A stretch of DNA of 9,339 nucleotides from a bacterium (lineage in GTDB: Bacteria; Sumerlaeota; Sumerlaeia; UBA8349): contig JABMPG010000113.1 in the NCBI GenBank assembly GCA_013203855.1, forward strand, positions 1 to 9,339, in the 5' to 3' direction. The notes beneath the pieces are model-generated. The model was not told where the DNA came from. It saw only the letters and a program-made list of their open reading frames with translations, and did not search any database. Below, in pieces: positions 1 through 6,036 of this stretch. Both the position numbers and the translations under genes were made by a program. How positions within the stretch are numbered: position 1 is the first letter of the stretch; each line of letters opens with the position of its first letter.

Positions 1-504
1 ATCCAGGACAGCCGCGAACAAGCCCCACTCCAGTTCTCGCCGGAAGTTACAGTCCGGGTCGAAGCCCTGACCGTCGGCGACTATAGCCTGCCCGGGCTAG
101 AGTATGAAATCGTGATCGAGCGCAAAAGCCTTAGCGACCTGCTCGGTTCTATTACCCACGACCGGGACAGGTTCAATCGAGAGCTGCGTCAGATGCGGGG
201 ATTTCGGTTCGCCGCGATTGTCGTTGAGGCGTCCTGGTCTGACATCCTGCAGGGCAACTATCGGAGCCGAACGCACCCCAACAGCGTGATCGGAAGCCTC
301 ATGTCGTTCTCGATTAAGTACGGCGTGCAGGTCGTGCTGGCCGAGAACCACGCGACGGCGGCCGTGCTGACTGAGCGGATGCTGCGGCTGTATCGGGAGC
401 GGATTCTGCGAGATCACCGGGCACTGACCAAGGCAGAGAAGGCGCAGGCAGAGGCCGAGATCCAGCAAGAGATTGAGACCGAAGAGGAAGCGGTTACAGC
501 GTAG
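1..504 (+). CDS. ERCC4/XPF-type nuclease domain protein, 5' end cut by window
   Basis: Reading frame 1 is open from the first base to TAG at 502-504, giving 167 visible residues; the true start lies before the window. The visible protein begins IQDSREQ, the usual opening of ERCC4 nuclease domains. It has G26-D27-Y28 and then IERKSLSD (residues 39-46), matching the family metal-binding signature GD..ERKxxxD. These acidic residues normally hold the divalent metal that cuts branched or flapped DNA. Probably only a few N-terminal residues are missing, because DSREQ usually lies close to the start in short phage and bacterial members. No helix-hairpin-helix domain follows. The C-terminus (about residues 137-167) is a charged helix rich in Glu, Lys and Ala. 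The likely role is DNA repair or recombination of the element, in line with the RusA gene downstream. Domain call firm; exact substrate unknown. Confidence 0.85.
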   Translation: MQDSREQAPLQFSPEVTVRVEALTVGDYSLPGLEYEIVIERKSLSDLLGSITHDRDRFNRELRQMRGFRFAAIVVEASWSDILQGNYRSRTHPNSVIGSLMSFSIKYGVQVVLAENHATAAVLTERMLRLYRERILRDHRALTKAEKAQAEAEIQQEIETEEEAVTA

Positions 505-579
505 AAGGTCGCATAGGCAGAACACCGGCCATGTAGCCGGCCCAAATAGCAGGATCAAATCACGAAAAGGGGAAGGACT

Positions 580-1530
580 ATGAGCATGAACACAGCAGCA
601 CCCGAGGCACCGCTGGCCGAGGAGAAGGATAAGGCATTCGCTGTCACCGAAGCCCAGGCCAAGAGCGTCGGGATCACCCGCAAGCAGGCACGGGAATTCG
701 ACGGCGACTGGAACGCCGCGTTCGAGCACTACATGGGCTTCCCGGAGATCGACCAGGACGGCAACCTGCTCTGGCAGGACCAGGTCATCTCGCCGGACGG
801 CACGGCGACCACGCGGGAGTTCGGGGCCCAGCCGGTCCCGGATGACGATGCTGAGCCGGAGGAAGCGGACGAAGGCGAAGAGCCCGAGGCAGCCACCGAG
901 GAAGGCGAAGAAAAGACCGAGGGGGCGCCGGAAGAATCCGAACAGCCTGATGACTCCGTTGGCAAAGCGCGGGAGGAGAAGAAGCGGAAGGCGATCGGGA
1001 TGTTCCAGGAGTGCCTGCAACACGTCGAACATTTCCAGGAAATGACCTCCACGCGGGCCTGGGGTGAGATGTACGCGCACATGCTGGAACTCGAGGTGCG
1101 GGCCAATGCGGAATGGAAAACTGCAAAACCCGTGGCGATCCCCAAACTCCAGGCGGCCGCCGAACTCCGCGGCCAGATCATCGAGCCGATTCGGACGGCA
1201 ATCTCAAATCTTAACAACTGCCCCGATCGTTACCCGATTTTTGCCATGGAGGCGAACGTCCGGGCCAAGTTCGACGAGGAACACGGGCGAGTCCTTGTCT
1301 ACCGCGTGGACCCGGAGACCGGCGACAAGGTCATCGCCGAAGCGATTGCCCTCGAAGTCGAGGAGAGCATGGCGGAGGACGATGGCGAGACGGGCCTTGA
1401 GAAGGCCGAACCCGGCGAGAAGAACACCTCTGAGTCCGAGCCGGACGATACGGCGGCTGTTGAGGCTATCGAGGAAGAAGCGGAAGGCGCCGAGGCGCTG
1501 ACCGAAGTTGAGAAGGAAGTAGCCGAGTAA
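580..1530 (+). CDS. Highly acidic protein of unknown function
   Basis: Not recognised. It has 316 residues, starts at ATG 580 behind GGGGAAGG, and has a second in-frame ATG two codons later. Residues 1-85 look folded, with several aromatic residues (about 40-66). Residues 88-125 are an acidic linker in which 21 of 38 residues are Asp or Glu. Residues 130-260 look like a second folded part: a helical stretch with two His and several aromatics (140-185), then a stretch ending in VYRVDPETGDK that suggests beta strands. Residues 259-316 form a second Glu/Asp-rich tail. It lies 75 bases after the ERCC4 nuclease gene, in the same direction, and is followed by a long hairpin at 1537-1576. A partner of the nuclease, a DNA-mimic or a scaffold could all look like this; nothing in the sequence decides. 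A 327-codon minus-strand frame opposite the first half is judged a shadow. Confidence 0.8.
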   Translation: MSMNTAAPEAPLAEEKDKAFAVTEAQAKSVGITRKQAREFDGDWNAAFEHYMGFPEIDQDGNLLWQDQVISPDGTATTREFGAQPVPDDDAEPEEADEGEEPEAATEEGEEKTEGAPEESEQPDDSVGKAREEKKRKAIGMFQECLQHVEHFQEMTSTRAWGEMYAHMLELEVRANAEWKTAKPVAIPKLQAAAELRGQIIEPIRTAISNLNNCPDRYPIFAMEANVRAKFDEEHGRVLVYRVDPETGDKVIAEAIALEVEESMAEDDGETGLEKAEPGEKNTSESEPDDTAAVEAIEEEAEGAEALTEVEKEVAE

Positions 1531-1536
1531 GAGGGC

Positions 1537-1576
1537 CTGGACGGGCAGGGCGTTTACCTCCGCTCTGCCCGTCTAG
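1537..1576 (+). terminator. Long stem-loop after the acidic protein gene, no U tract
   Basis: Bases 1537-1552 and 1561-1576 form a 16-bp stem around the 8-base loop TTTACCTC, with only two G-T wobbles (1539/1574 and 1549/1564). It starts seven bases after the stop codon of the acidic protein. No T run follows on either strand, so a standard intrinsic terminator is not supported. It could be a U-less terminator, an mRNA-stabilising 3' structure or a processing site. The structure is clear; the function is inferred. Confidence 0.5.
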
Positions 1577-1600
1577 AACCACTTGAAAGAGGATAGCGAT

Positions 1601-1879
1601 ATGTCCAGATACAAACTCAATCAGAAACCCGCTCTCGCCCTTGCCATCGTCCTGGCCGTTCTGCTGGCTATCTTCGCGACAGGTGCGGGCATTGCCGGGT
1701 TTGAACCGGGGTGGGAGAAGCGGCTGGATTCCACCATCCACCCCTGTCTCTCGCTCCCCGGGAAGTACAAGGTCACTGACGGGAAGGGCCGGACGTACGA
1801 GGTCGCTGACCCTGTAATATGTCAGCACAGACTGCCCCGCCCGGAGCGGCTTCGGACTCCGGGCGGGCACTCAAGGTAA
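1601..1879 (+). CDS. Small membrane-anchored protein, unknown function
   Basis: Predicted 92 residues. I chose ATG 1601 because AGAGGA lies about 9 bases upstream; an earlier in-frame ATG at 1583 would add only six residues and has no good ribosome binding site. Residues 1-9 are basic, then residues 10-33 form one hydrophobic helix rich in Ala, Leu, Ile and Val, which suggests a single-pass inner-membrane protein with the N-terminus in the cytoplasm or an uncleaved signal anchor. The remainder has a short stretch (PGKYKVTDGKGRTYEV) that looks like a beta hairpin. The last 20 or so codons run through the hairpin at 1836-1867 and are low in complexity with many Arg and Pro, so the functional protein may effectively end near residue 72. 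No family recognised. It lies alone between two strong hairpins. Confidence 0.65.
   Translation: MSRYKLNQKPALALAIVLAVLLAIFATGAGIAGFEPGWEKRLDSTIHPCLSLPGKYKVTDGKGRTYEVADPVICQHRLPRPERLRTPGGHSR
1836..1867 (+). terminator. GC-rich hairpin over the 3' end of the small membrane gene
   Basis: CCCGCCCGGAG (1836-1846) and CTCCGGGCGGG (1857-1867) are perfect 11-bp complements around a 10-base loop. The structure lies inside the last codons of the membrane protein gene and 35 bases before the ASCH gene start. There is no T tract after it on the + strand. It may act as a Rho-type pause, a U-less terminator or an mRNA 3' guard; the position between two genes supports a transcript boundary. Confidence 0.5.
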
Positions 1880-1902
1880 GAAAGAACGGTCGAGGAGAAA
1901 CC

Positions 1903-2346
1903 ATGAAGGCACTATCAGTAAAGCAACCGTGGGTAGCCGGGATCATGACCGGCAAAAAGACGATTGAGACCCGAACTTGGTCTACGGACTATCGGGGGCC
2001 ATTGCTCATCTGCGCGAGCAAGACGTTTGATCTATCGGCGCTACGTGCCGTGGCTGATCAGGTCGGGAAGAGCGTGCCTGAGTTCAGATCGACCCTCGCT
2101 CCGACACTCGGTAAGGCGGTGTGTGTCTGCAACCTTGTGGGCTGCCGGCCGATGACGAAGGAGGACGAGGACCTGGCCCTGTGCTACTCCGAGCCCTGGC
2201 ACTTCTCGTGGGTTCTCCAGGACGTGTTTCAGATCCCTTCTTTCGCGGTCCGGGGGCAACTCGGACTGTTCAACGTGGAGATCCCGTCGCACGTGAAACT
2301 CCCGGAGGCCATGGAGTCGGAAGGGGCTGACCATGCAGAAAACTGA
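1903..2346 (+). CDS. ASCH domain protein
   Basis: 147 residues. I chose ATG 1903 because GAGGAG sits just upstream and the protein then opens MKALSVKQPWVAGIMTGKK, the standard beginning of ASCH proteins; an upstream ATG at 1819 would start inside the hairpin region. The signature GxKxxExR is present as GKKTIETR (17-24), followed by W26. The C-terminal part has the expected strand pattern ending in GQLGLFNVE (118-126). ASCH domains are small beta barrels related to PUA domains; known members bind RNA or hydrolyse N4-acetylcytidine. Which of these applies here cannot be read from the sequence. The last 14 bases overlap the DUF5131 gene, so the two are probably translationally coupled. Family call firm, biochemical role open. 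Confidence 0.85.
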   Translation: MKALSVKQPWVAGIMTGKKTIETRTWSTDYRGPLLICASKTFDLSALRAVADQVGKSVPEFRSTLAPTLGKAVCVCNLVGCRPMTKEDEDLALCYSEPWHFSWVLQDVFQIPSFAVRGQLGLFNVEIPSHVKLPEAMESEGADHAEN

Positions 2347-3094
2347 CATCTCATACGGGACAGACTCATGGAATCCCGTCGCCATGATGTGCTCCCCGAT
2401 CTCGGATGGTTGTGCAAACTGTTGGCATCTGGCTATGTGTCACCGGCTTGCCGCTAACCCGGTGATTGACATGCGCCGCCGTGCAGCCTATGGCGGGGGT
2501 ATACCGTTACTGCTCGATGACGAACTACAGGCTCCGGCCAAGCGCAAGAAACCGGCGCGGATTCTCGTTCAATTCATGGGGGATTTGTGGCACATGCGGA
2601 TCACGCCCTCAGAAATCCGCGTTGTTTTAGAGGCGATGGAAGGCTCCACACAACATCGGTTTTTGATGCTCACAAAGCGGTTGTGGCGGGTGCTAGACCT
2701 GTTCGGCGAGGAGGTAATCCACCTTCCGCCGAAACACATCTGGCTCGGCTGCTCGATCTGTAATCAGGCAGAGGCCGACCGGGACATTCCGCGCCTCGCG
2801 GAACTCGCCACCGCTGGCTGGAACACGTGGGTGTCGCTGGAGCCGCTTCTCGAGCCGGTTGTGCTGCCCGCACCCCTGCCTCAGTGGGTGGTCGTAGGCG
2901 GGGAGTCCGGGGCCAAGGCGAGGCCAATGCACCCTGACTGGGCTCGGGCGATTCGCGACCAATGCGAAGCGGCGGGAGTGCCGTTCTATATGAAGCAGAT
3001 GGCGGTCCGCGCTCCGATTCCGCCCGATTTGCAAATCCACGAAATCCCCGAGGCCCTGCGCTTGCCGGGGGAGCAGGAGGTGAGCCATGAGTGA
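2333..3094 (+). CDS. DUF5131 / phage Gp37-Gp68 family three-Cys protein
   Basis: 253 residues, ATG 2333 with GGAAGGGG upstream, starting inside the ASCH gene. The N-terminus has TDISYGTDSWNP (4-15) and then Cys20, Cys27 and Cys30 in CSPISDGCANC, the family's three-Cys motif (C-x6-C-x2-C), which resembles a radical-SAM-like cluster site. Other hallmarks are ILVQFMGDLWH (77-87), FLMLTKR (109-115), WVSLEPLLEP and VVVGGESGAKARPM (186-199) followed by the DWARAIRDQC...VPFYMKQ block. The length is normal for the family. The biochemical reaction is not established to my knowledge. Many members are encoded with a three-Cys-motif partner protein (TcmP), and no such partner is visible in this window. 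It overlaps the next gene by 8 bases. Confidence 0.85.
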   Translation: MQKTDISYGTDSWNPVAMMCSPISDGCANCWHLAMCHRLAANPVIDMRRRAAYGGGIPLLLDDELQAPAKRKKPARILVQFMGDLWHMRITPSEIRVVLEAMEGSTQHRFLMLTKRLWRVLDLFGEEVIHLPPKHIWLGCSICNQAEADRDIPRLAELATAGWNTWVSLEPLLEPVVLPAPLPQWVVVGGESGAKARPMHPDWARAIRDQCEAAGVPFYMKQMAVRAPIPPDLQIHEIPEALRLPGEQEVSHE

Positions 3095-3506
3095 CCGCCT
3101 GAAAATCGCCTACGTCGCCGGACCGTACCGAGCAGATACTATCTCCGGGATTCGGAAAAACATCCTGAGCGCCCGCAACGTGGCAGAGGACATCTGGCAA
3201 TTTGACGGCTGGGGTGCCATCTGCCCACACCTCAACTCCGCCCATATGGATGGCATTGTCCCGGACGCGAAATTTTTGGAGGCCGACCTGGAGATACTGC
3301 GCCGGTGTGACGCCGTAGTCCTGGCCCAGCGGTGGGAGACTAGCAGCGGGACTCGGACCGAGATACTTGAGGCGCGGGACCGGGGAATCCCCGTTTATCT
3401 TAGCGCGTGGGATCTCCAGCATGACCGCCCGATTCCCGGTAGCGCAGCGGTATTTACTCTAATCGAAAAACGACAAGCCGCGCTCGGCGTGGAGGTGGTC
3501 TCTTGA
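3087..3506 (+). CDS. DUF4406 nucleoside 2-deoxyribosyltransferase-like protein
   Basis: 139 residues, ATG 3087 after a strong AGGAGGTGAG site. The N-terminal YVAGPYR (9-15), the ENI-like helix KNILSARNVAEDIW (24-37), ICPHLNSAHMDG (45-56), FLEADLEILRRCDAVVL (63-79) and SSGTRTEILEA (86-96) are the ordered blocks of DUF4406, a Rossmann-like family related to nucleoside 2-deoxyribosyltransferases. The candidate catalytic and binding residues are in the GPYR loop, Asp67/Glu69 and the SSGT..E motif. Phages often carry such proteins, presumably for base salvage or modification of nucleotide pools; the precise substrate is unknown. The C-terminus (about 112-139) extends past the conserved core. Its TGA overlaps the TTG start of RusA, which suggests coupled translation. 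Confidence 0.85.
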   Translation: MSDRLKIAYVAGPYRADTISGIRKNILSARNVAEDIWQFDGWGAICPHLNSAHMDGIVPDAKFLEADLEILRRCDAVVLAQRWETSSGTRTEILEARDRGIPVYLSAWDLQHDRPIPGSAAVFTLIEKRQAALGVEVVS

Positions 3507-3934
3507 TCGAGTTCTTCGTCCCAGGCCAGCCCCGTCCCGGCGGGAGCAAAACGACCGGCGCGCGCAAGGATGGCACGCGCTTTTGTCGACCCGCGAACCC
3601 GAGGACCAAGCCGTGGATGGAGGTCGTCTCCATTGTTGCCCGCCAGCACTACCGCGGCGCCGCCCTGGCTTCCCCCTTGCGCGTGACAATGGTCTTCTAC
3701 CGGATCCGCCCAAAGAGCCACTACAGGACCGGGAAGAACCGCCTCCTGCTGCGCGTCGACGCACCCGCTCACCCCGCGACCAAGCCGGACCTCACGAAGA
3801 CGGTCCGGTCCACGGAGGACGCGCTCGAGGGAATCATCTTTAGAAACGATAGCCAGGTTGTCGAGCAGAGCAACTGCAAGAAATTTGGGCCCCAGGCCGG
3901 GGTCCTGATTCGGATAACTCAACTCGGAGACTGA
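3503..3934 (+). CDS. rusA: RusA-family Holliday junction resolvase
   Basis: 143 residues, starting at TTG 3503 with GGAGGTGG upstream; the start overlaps the previous stop codon as TTGA. The N-terminal FFVPGQPRPGGSKTT (4-18) is the RusA opening loop. The catalytic region is KPDLTKTVRSTEDALEG (94-110) followed by NDSQVV (115-120). Asp96, Asp106 and Asp116 occupy the acidic positions that bind metal. The residue two after Asp96 is Thr98, where E. coli RusA has a second Asp, so the site follows the KPDLTK variant rather than PDxDN. RusA dimers cut four-way DNA junctions, and phage copies resolve replication and recombination intermediates before packaging. With the ERCC4 nuclease upstream it suggests a DNA branch-processing module. 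Confidence 0.88.
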   Translation: MIEFFVPGQPRPGGSKTTGARKDGTRFCRPANPRTKPWMEVVSIVARQHYRGAALASPLRVTMVFYRIRPKSHYRTGKNRLLLRVDAPAHPATKPDLTKTVRSTEDALEGIIFRNDSQVVEQSNCKKFGPQAGVLIRITQLGD

Positions 3935-3950
3935 GGATAGGAGTAGAGAC

Positions 3951-4130
3951 GTGACCGTAGAAATCAACCCAAACAGCCTCTACAAACGCGAGGAACTGGT
4001 CGGCTTGATCGGCGACAAGACCTTCGAAGGAGCCCAGACCAAGGGCGGCCTGTACGCCGTGGGCGGCAAGTATCTCGGGCAAGATGTCCTTGACTGCATT
4101 CGGGCGGCACACCTATCCCGGCAAGTGTGA
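3951..4130 (+). CDS. INPN small protein, copy A (possible winged-helix/Xis-like)
   Basis: 59 residues from GTG 3951, with AGGAG eight to twelve bases upstream, to TGA 4128-4130. It opens MTVEINPNSLYKREEL and continues through GLYAVGGKYLG to RAAH. The pattern helix (KREELVGLIG), helix, a Gly-rich hairpin (GLYAVGGKYLG), then a last helix resembles small MerR/excisionase-type winged helices, but no characteristic motif proves DNA binding. It is clearly homologous to the protein at 7203: INPN, Y, LV, IG, F, AQ, GLYAVG, YLG and AH are shared, about 23 of 49 aligned positions. The homology, rather than length, is what makes this GTG ORF believable. Its last 47 bases overlap the methylase fragment in another frame. 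Confidence 0.7.
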   Translation: MTVEINPNSLYKREELVGLIGDKTFEGAQTKGGLYAVGGKYLGQDVLDCIRAAHLSRQV

Positions 4131-4467
4131 CGGCACGACAGGCACGCAGCAGGCGGCGGTAACAATCAATCCCGGTGGCCGCAACCGCCGCTCCGTCTGG
4201 ACCATCGCGACGCAGCCGTACTCAGAAGCGCACTTCGCCACCTTCCCGCCTGCCCTCGTCGAGCCGTGCGTCCTAGCAGGCAGCCGCCCCGGAGACACGA
4301 TACTTGACCCGTTCAACGGCGCGGGGACCACCGGGATGGTTGCACTGCAACTCGGGCGGGATTATATCGGGATCGAACTCAACCCGGAGTACGTAGAGAT
4401 GACGCGGAAGAGGCTGGCCCCGCTGCTGGCACAGCCTGACTTTGTAAACACGCTGGCGCAGGAATGA
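4084..4467 (+). pseudogene. C-terminal half of a beta-class DNA methyltransferase, DPPY motif missing
   Basis: The 127-residue frame carries RNRRSVWTIATQPYSEAHFATFP (split: RNRRSVW 33-39, AHFATFP 49-55, motif X), LDPFNGAGTTG (74-84, AdoMet-binding motif I) and GIELNPEYVEM (96-106, motif II). In beta-class N4-cytosine/N6-adenine methylases these follow the catalytic DPPY/SPPY motif IV and the target recognition region. Both are absent here: there is a stop codon in frame at 4006-4008 and no such motif in the window. The first ATG has no clear ribosome binding site and lies inside the INPN gene. The simplest reading is a 5'-truncated remnant left by recombination, able at most to bind AdoMet. 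A split enzyme whose other half is encoded elsewhere is possible but unsupported. Confidence 0.7.
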
Positions 4468-4592
4468 CCCTGGCCGGGCGAATCCACCACGAAAGCGAAC
4501 AGCCCCCCACGCCTCTGCATAGCACGCGCAACTTGGAATCGGAATCGACCGACACGCCCGCAGGACGCTGCGGAGTTGGGGCACTAACTTAG
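4464..4592 (+). CDS. Possible 42-residue ORF after the methylase fragment
   Basis: ATG 4464 overlaps the methylase stop codon as ATGA and the frame stays open to TAG 4590-4592. The product would be rich in Thr, Ser, Pro and Glu without recognisable motifs. AGG lies only two bases before the ATG, so the ribosome binding site is poor. It may simply be untranslated spacer or degraded sequence before the next gene. Kept only because the stop/start overlap copies the style of its neighbours. Confidence 0.2.
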   Translation: MTLAGRIHHESEQPPTPLHSTRNLESESTDTPAGRCGVGALT

Positions 4593-4605
4593 AGAGGAGA
4601 GAGAG

Positions 4606-4932
4606 ATGAGTGAGAAATGGGTTAAAATCCAGAACATCGAGTACGAAGTGAACCTCCGCCACGGGAGTTACACGTACCAGTTCTTCGGGCAGGAGGACGG
4701 CAAACCGGTTGGTGCGGCGGTGGCACTCGGGTTTGGTGAGCCCGCTCGCACGGAAGTCAAGCGACGGACCGCTCTCTTGATAGCCGCGCCGGAACTGCTG
4801 GAGGCGTGTGTGTCGATCAAGCAAGACCTCGAAGATCGGTTGCTTGACTGCGACTCGCCCGGTTCTCGGGAGACGCTCGAAACTCAAATCGAGTATCTCA
4901 GTCGGGCCATCGCCAAGGCGAAAGGAGAATGA
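4606..4932 (+). CDS. Phage-type small hypothetical protein (LIAAPELLEAC motif)
   Basis: 108 residues, ATG 4606 behind AGAGAGGAGAGAG. No catalytic motif recognised. Residues 1-45 look like beta strands with several Tyr and Phe. The C-terminal half holds TALLIAAPELLEACVSI (55-71) and closes with YLSRAIAKAKGE. This APELLEA...AIAKA pattern recurs in many short phage and prophage proteins of unknown function. It starts the run of small genes reaching 7206. The final codons AAA-GGA-GAA-TGA form the Shine-Dalgarno of the next gene, whose ATG begins two bases after the stop codon. Confidence 0.75.
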   Translation: MSEKWVKIQNIEYEVNLRHGSYTYQFFGQEDGKPVGAAVALGFGEPARTEVKRRTALLIAAPELLEACVSIKQDLEDRLLDCDSPGSRETLETQIEYLSRAIAKAKGE

Positions 4933-4933
4933 C

Positions 4934-5116
4934 ATGACTATCAGCACTGTTGAATTCCTGGACCTCATAAAAGCCCACATGGATAATCAACCCTACGCCT
5001 GCAAGTGCGCAGACTGCGGAGCAGACCTTGATGTTGATGCCACTGTGGATAGGGAATGTGACCTGTTCATTAAGGTTTCGCCCTGTGCTTGCGCGAAAGA
5101 GGAGGATCAGCCATGA
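4934..5116 (+). CDS. Small Cys-rich, likely zinc-binding protein
   Basis: 60 residues from ATG 4934, preceded by AAAGGAGA. Residues 1-16 look like a helix (VEFLDLIKAHM). Cys23, Cys25 and Cys28 (CKCADC) and then Cys51 and Cys53 (PCAC) give two CxxC/CxC knuckles separated by an acidic stretch with alternating hydrophobics, the layout of a zinc ribbon. Cys42 is an extra cysteine between them. Zinc ribbons of this size in phages usually contact nucleic acid or another protein, but no family is recognised. Its stop overlaps the next ATG as ATGA. Confidence 0.65.
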   Translation: MTISTVEFLDLIKAHMDNQPYACKCADCGADLDVDATVDRECDLFIKVSPCACAKEEDQP

Positions 5117-5220
5117 ACAGCATACTCGCAGACACCGTGATCGGGTTCACCTATGCCAGCTTCCTGTTTATCTGGGGCGTCGGGGCCTGGGCGATAATCC
5201 GCAGGCTGAGAGGAGAGTGA
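5113..5220 (+). CDS. 35-residue single-pass membrane peptide
   Basis: ATG 5113 overlaps the preceding TGA (ATGA) and GAGGAGG lies 7 bases upstream. The product MNSILADTVIGFTYASF... has one hydrophobic stretch from about residue 8 to 28, rich in aromatics and Gly, followed by the basic tail RRLRGE. By the positive-inside rule the C-terminus would face the cytoplasm. The stop codon overlaps the start of the next gene. The overlaps on both sides and the strong ribosome binding site support a real gene despite its size. No function can be assigned; small phage membrane peptides include antiholins and superinfection or regulatory peptides, but nothing here selects among them. Confidence 0.6.
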   Translation: MNSILADTVIGFTYASFLFIWGVGAWAIIRRLRGE

Positions 5221-5426
5221 TGATGTACGAGGAAGACCAATATCGACGACACACGCTGGAGGCCGCCGAGAACGTCGCGCTGAAGGCCCGCGTCGCGAAA
5301 CTGGAGAACGCGCTGACCCGCATCGCGCGGCTCTGGGAGCGGGATAAAGATGCTCCGGCAGTAGCGCACGCGCACAATATGTATGACGCCAAATGTATCG
5401 CCCGCGAGGCGCTGAAAGGAGAGTGA
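5220..5426 (+). CDS. Small coiled-coil protein
   Basis: 68 residues starting at ATG 5220, which overlaps the previous stop codon; a second ATG directly follows at 5223 and may be the one used. AGAGGAGAG precedes both. Residues about 9-40 have heptad-like Leu, Ala and Val spacing (LEAAENVALKARVAKLENAL), predicting a coiled coil and probably a dimer. The C-terminus contains DAKCIAREALKGE. No family recognised. The last codons AAA-GGA-GAG-TGA double as ribosome binding site for the gene at 5428. Confidence 0.65.
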   Translation: MMYEEDQYRRHTLEAAENVALKARVAKLENALTRIARLWERDKDAPAVAHAHNMYDAKCIAREALKGE

Positions 5427-5427
5427 T

Positions 5428-6036
5428 ATGAGCAGCAACCCACTACAGGACAACGGGGTTCCGAAATGGGGCTGGTTCAACCGGATCGTCCGCGCCGTTC
5501 TGTTGGTGTACTGCGCGGACCAGGCCGAAGTTGACGGCGCTGGGGAACTTTACCGGAGTAGTCCCCCCGGGCTGAAGAAACTCATTCGCCGCGAGATCGT
5601 CCGCGTGGCCCGCGATTTCGTCGGCAAAACCAAGTGGCACAATCAGGGGTCCGACTCGGCAGAGGAATTCCTGTCCCGCGAACTGGCCCGCCGCAGTGAG
5701 CAAAACGCCGCGCTGAAGGCAGAAATAGCCCGCCTCCGCAAGATCGAGGACGCGCTGAGGGATGACGATTTGATTGAGAAGGCAGCGGAGTGGTTACGAG
5801 AGCGTGGCTATACTATCGTGGACCGCAAAGATTTCAACAGTATGTTCGACCTATTCCTGTGCGCAACCCGCGCCGCCGTGCTCGCGGCTGCCGAGAAGGA
5901 GGAAGAGCCCGCCACTGTCTCGGACGGGCTCGGCACGACGGTCTCGGTGGTTTGTCCGCAGTGCGGTGCCAGAAACATGCAGGTCGTTCGGCCCGGAGAT
6001 ATCCGGTGCTCGACGTGTGAGGGGGCCGCGAAATGA
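5428..6036 (+). CDS. Hypothetical protein with coiled coil and C-terminal zinc ribbon
   Basis: 202 residues, ATG 5428 one base after the previous stop, with AAAGGAGAG upstream. Residues 14-66 contain aromatic and basic helices (WGWFNRIVRAVLLVY, LKKLIRREIVRVARDF). Residues 78-112 form a coiled coil (LARRSEQNAALKAEIARL). Residues 116-157 look like another helical unit. The C-terminal segment has CPQCG (176-180) and CSTCEG (194-199), a CxxC-x14-CxxC zinc ribbon. The protein is probably cytoplasmic and may bind nucleic acid or a protein partner; no family recognised. The stop overlaps the next start as ATGA. Confidence 0.7.
   Translation: MSSNPLQDNGVPKWGWFNRIVRAVLLVYCADQAEVDGAGELYRSSPPGLKKLIRREIVRVARDFVGKTKWHNQGSDSAEEFLSRELARRSEQNAALKAEIARLRKIEDALRDDDLIEKAAEWLRERGYTIVDRKDFNSMFDLFLCATRAAVLAAAEKEEEPATVSDGLGTTVSVVCPQCGARNMQVVRPGDIRCSTCEGAAK

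Noticed and set aside
525..540. Short hairpin CCGGC/GCCGG in the gap before the acidic protein gene
   Set aside because: Only 5 bp with a 6-base loop and no T tract; expected by chance at this GC content.
97..1080. Long minus-strand open frame of 327 codons
   Set aside because: It runs opposite two well supported + strand genes (ERCC4 domain and acidic protein), has no ribosome binding site, and its Leu/Arg/Gly-rich translation shows no motif; it arises from high GC codon use.
2670..3422. Minus-strand frame of 250 codons
   Set aside because: Antisense to the DUF5131 and DUF4406 genes, both confirmed by family motifs; Pro/Arg/Ala-rich shadow.
4558..4573. Hairpin CCGCAG-GACG-CTGCGG before the gene at 4606
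   Set aside because: Six base pairs, no T tract, and no clear transcript boundary; could be chance.
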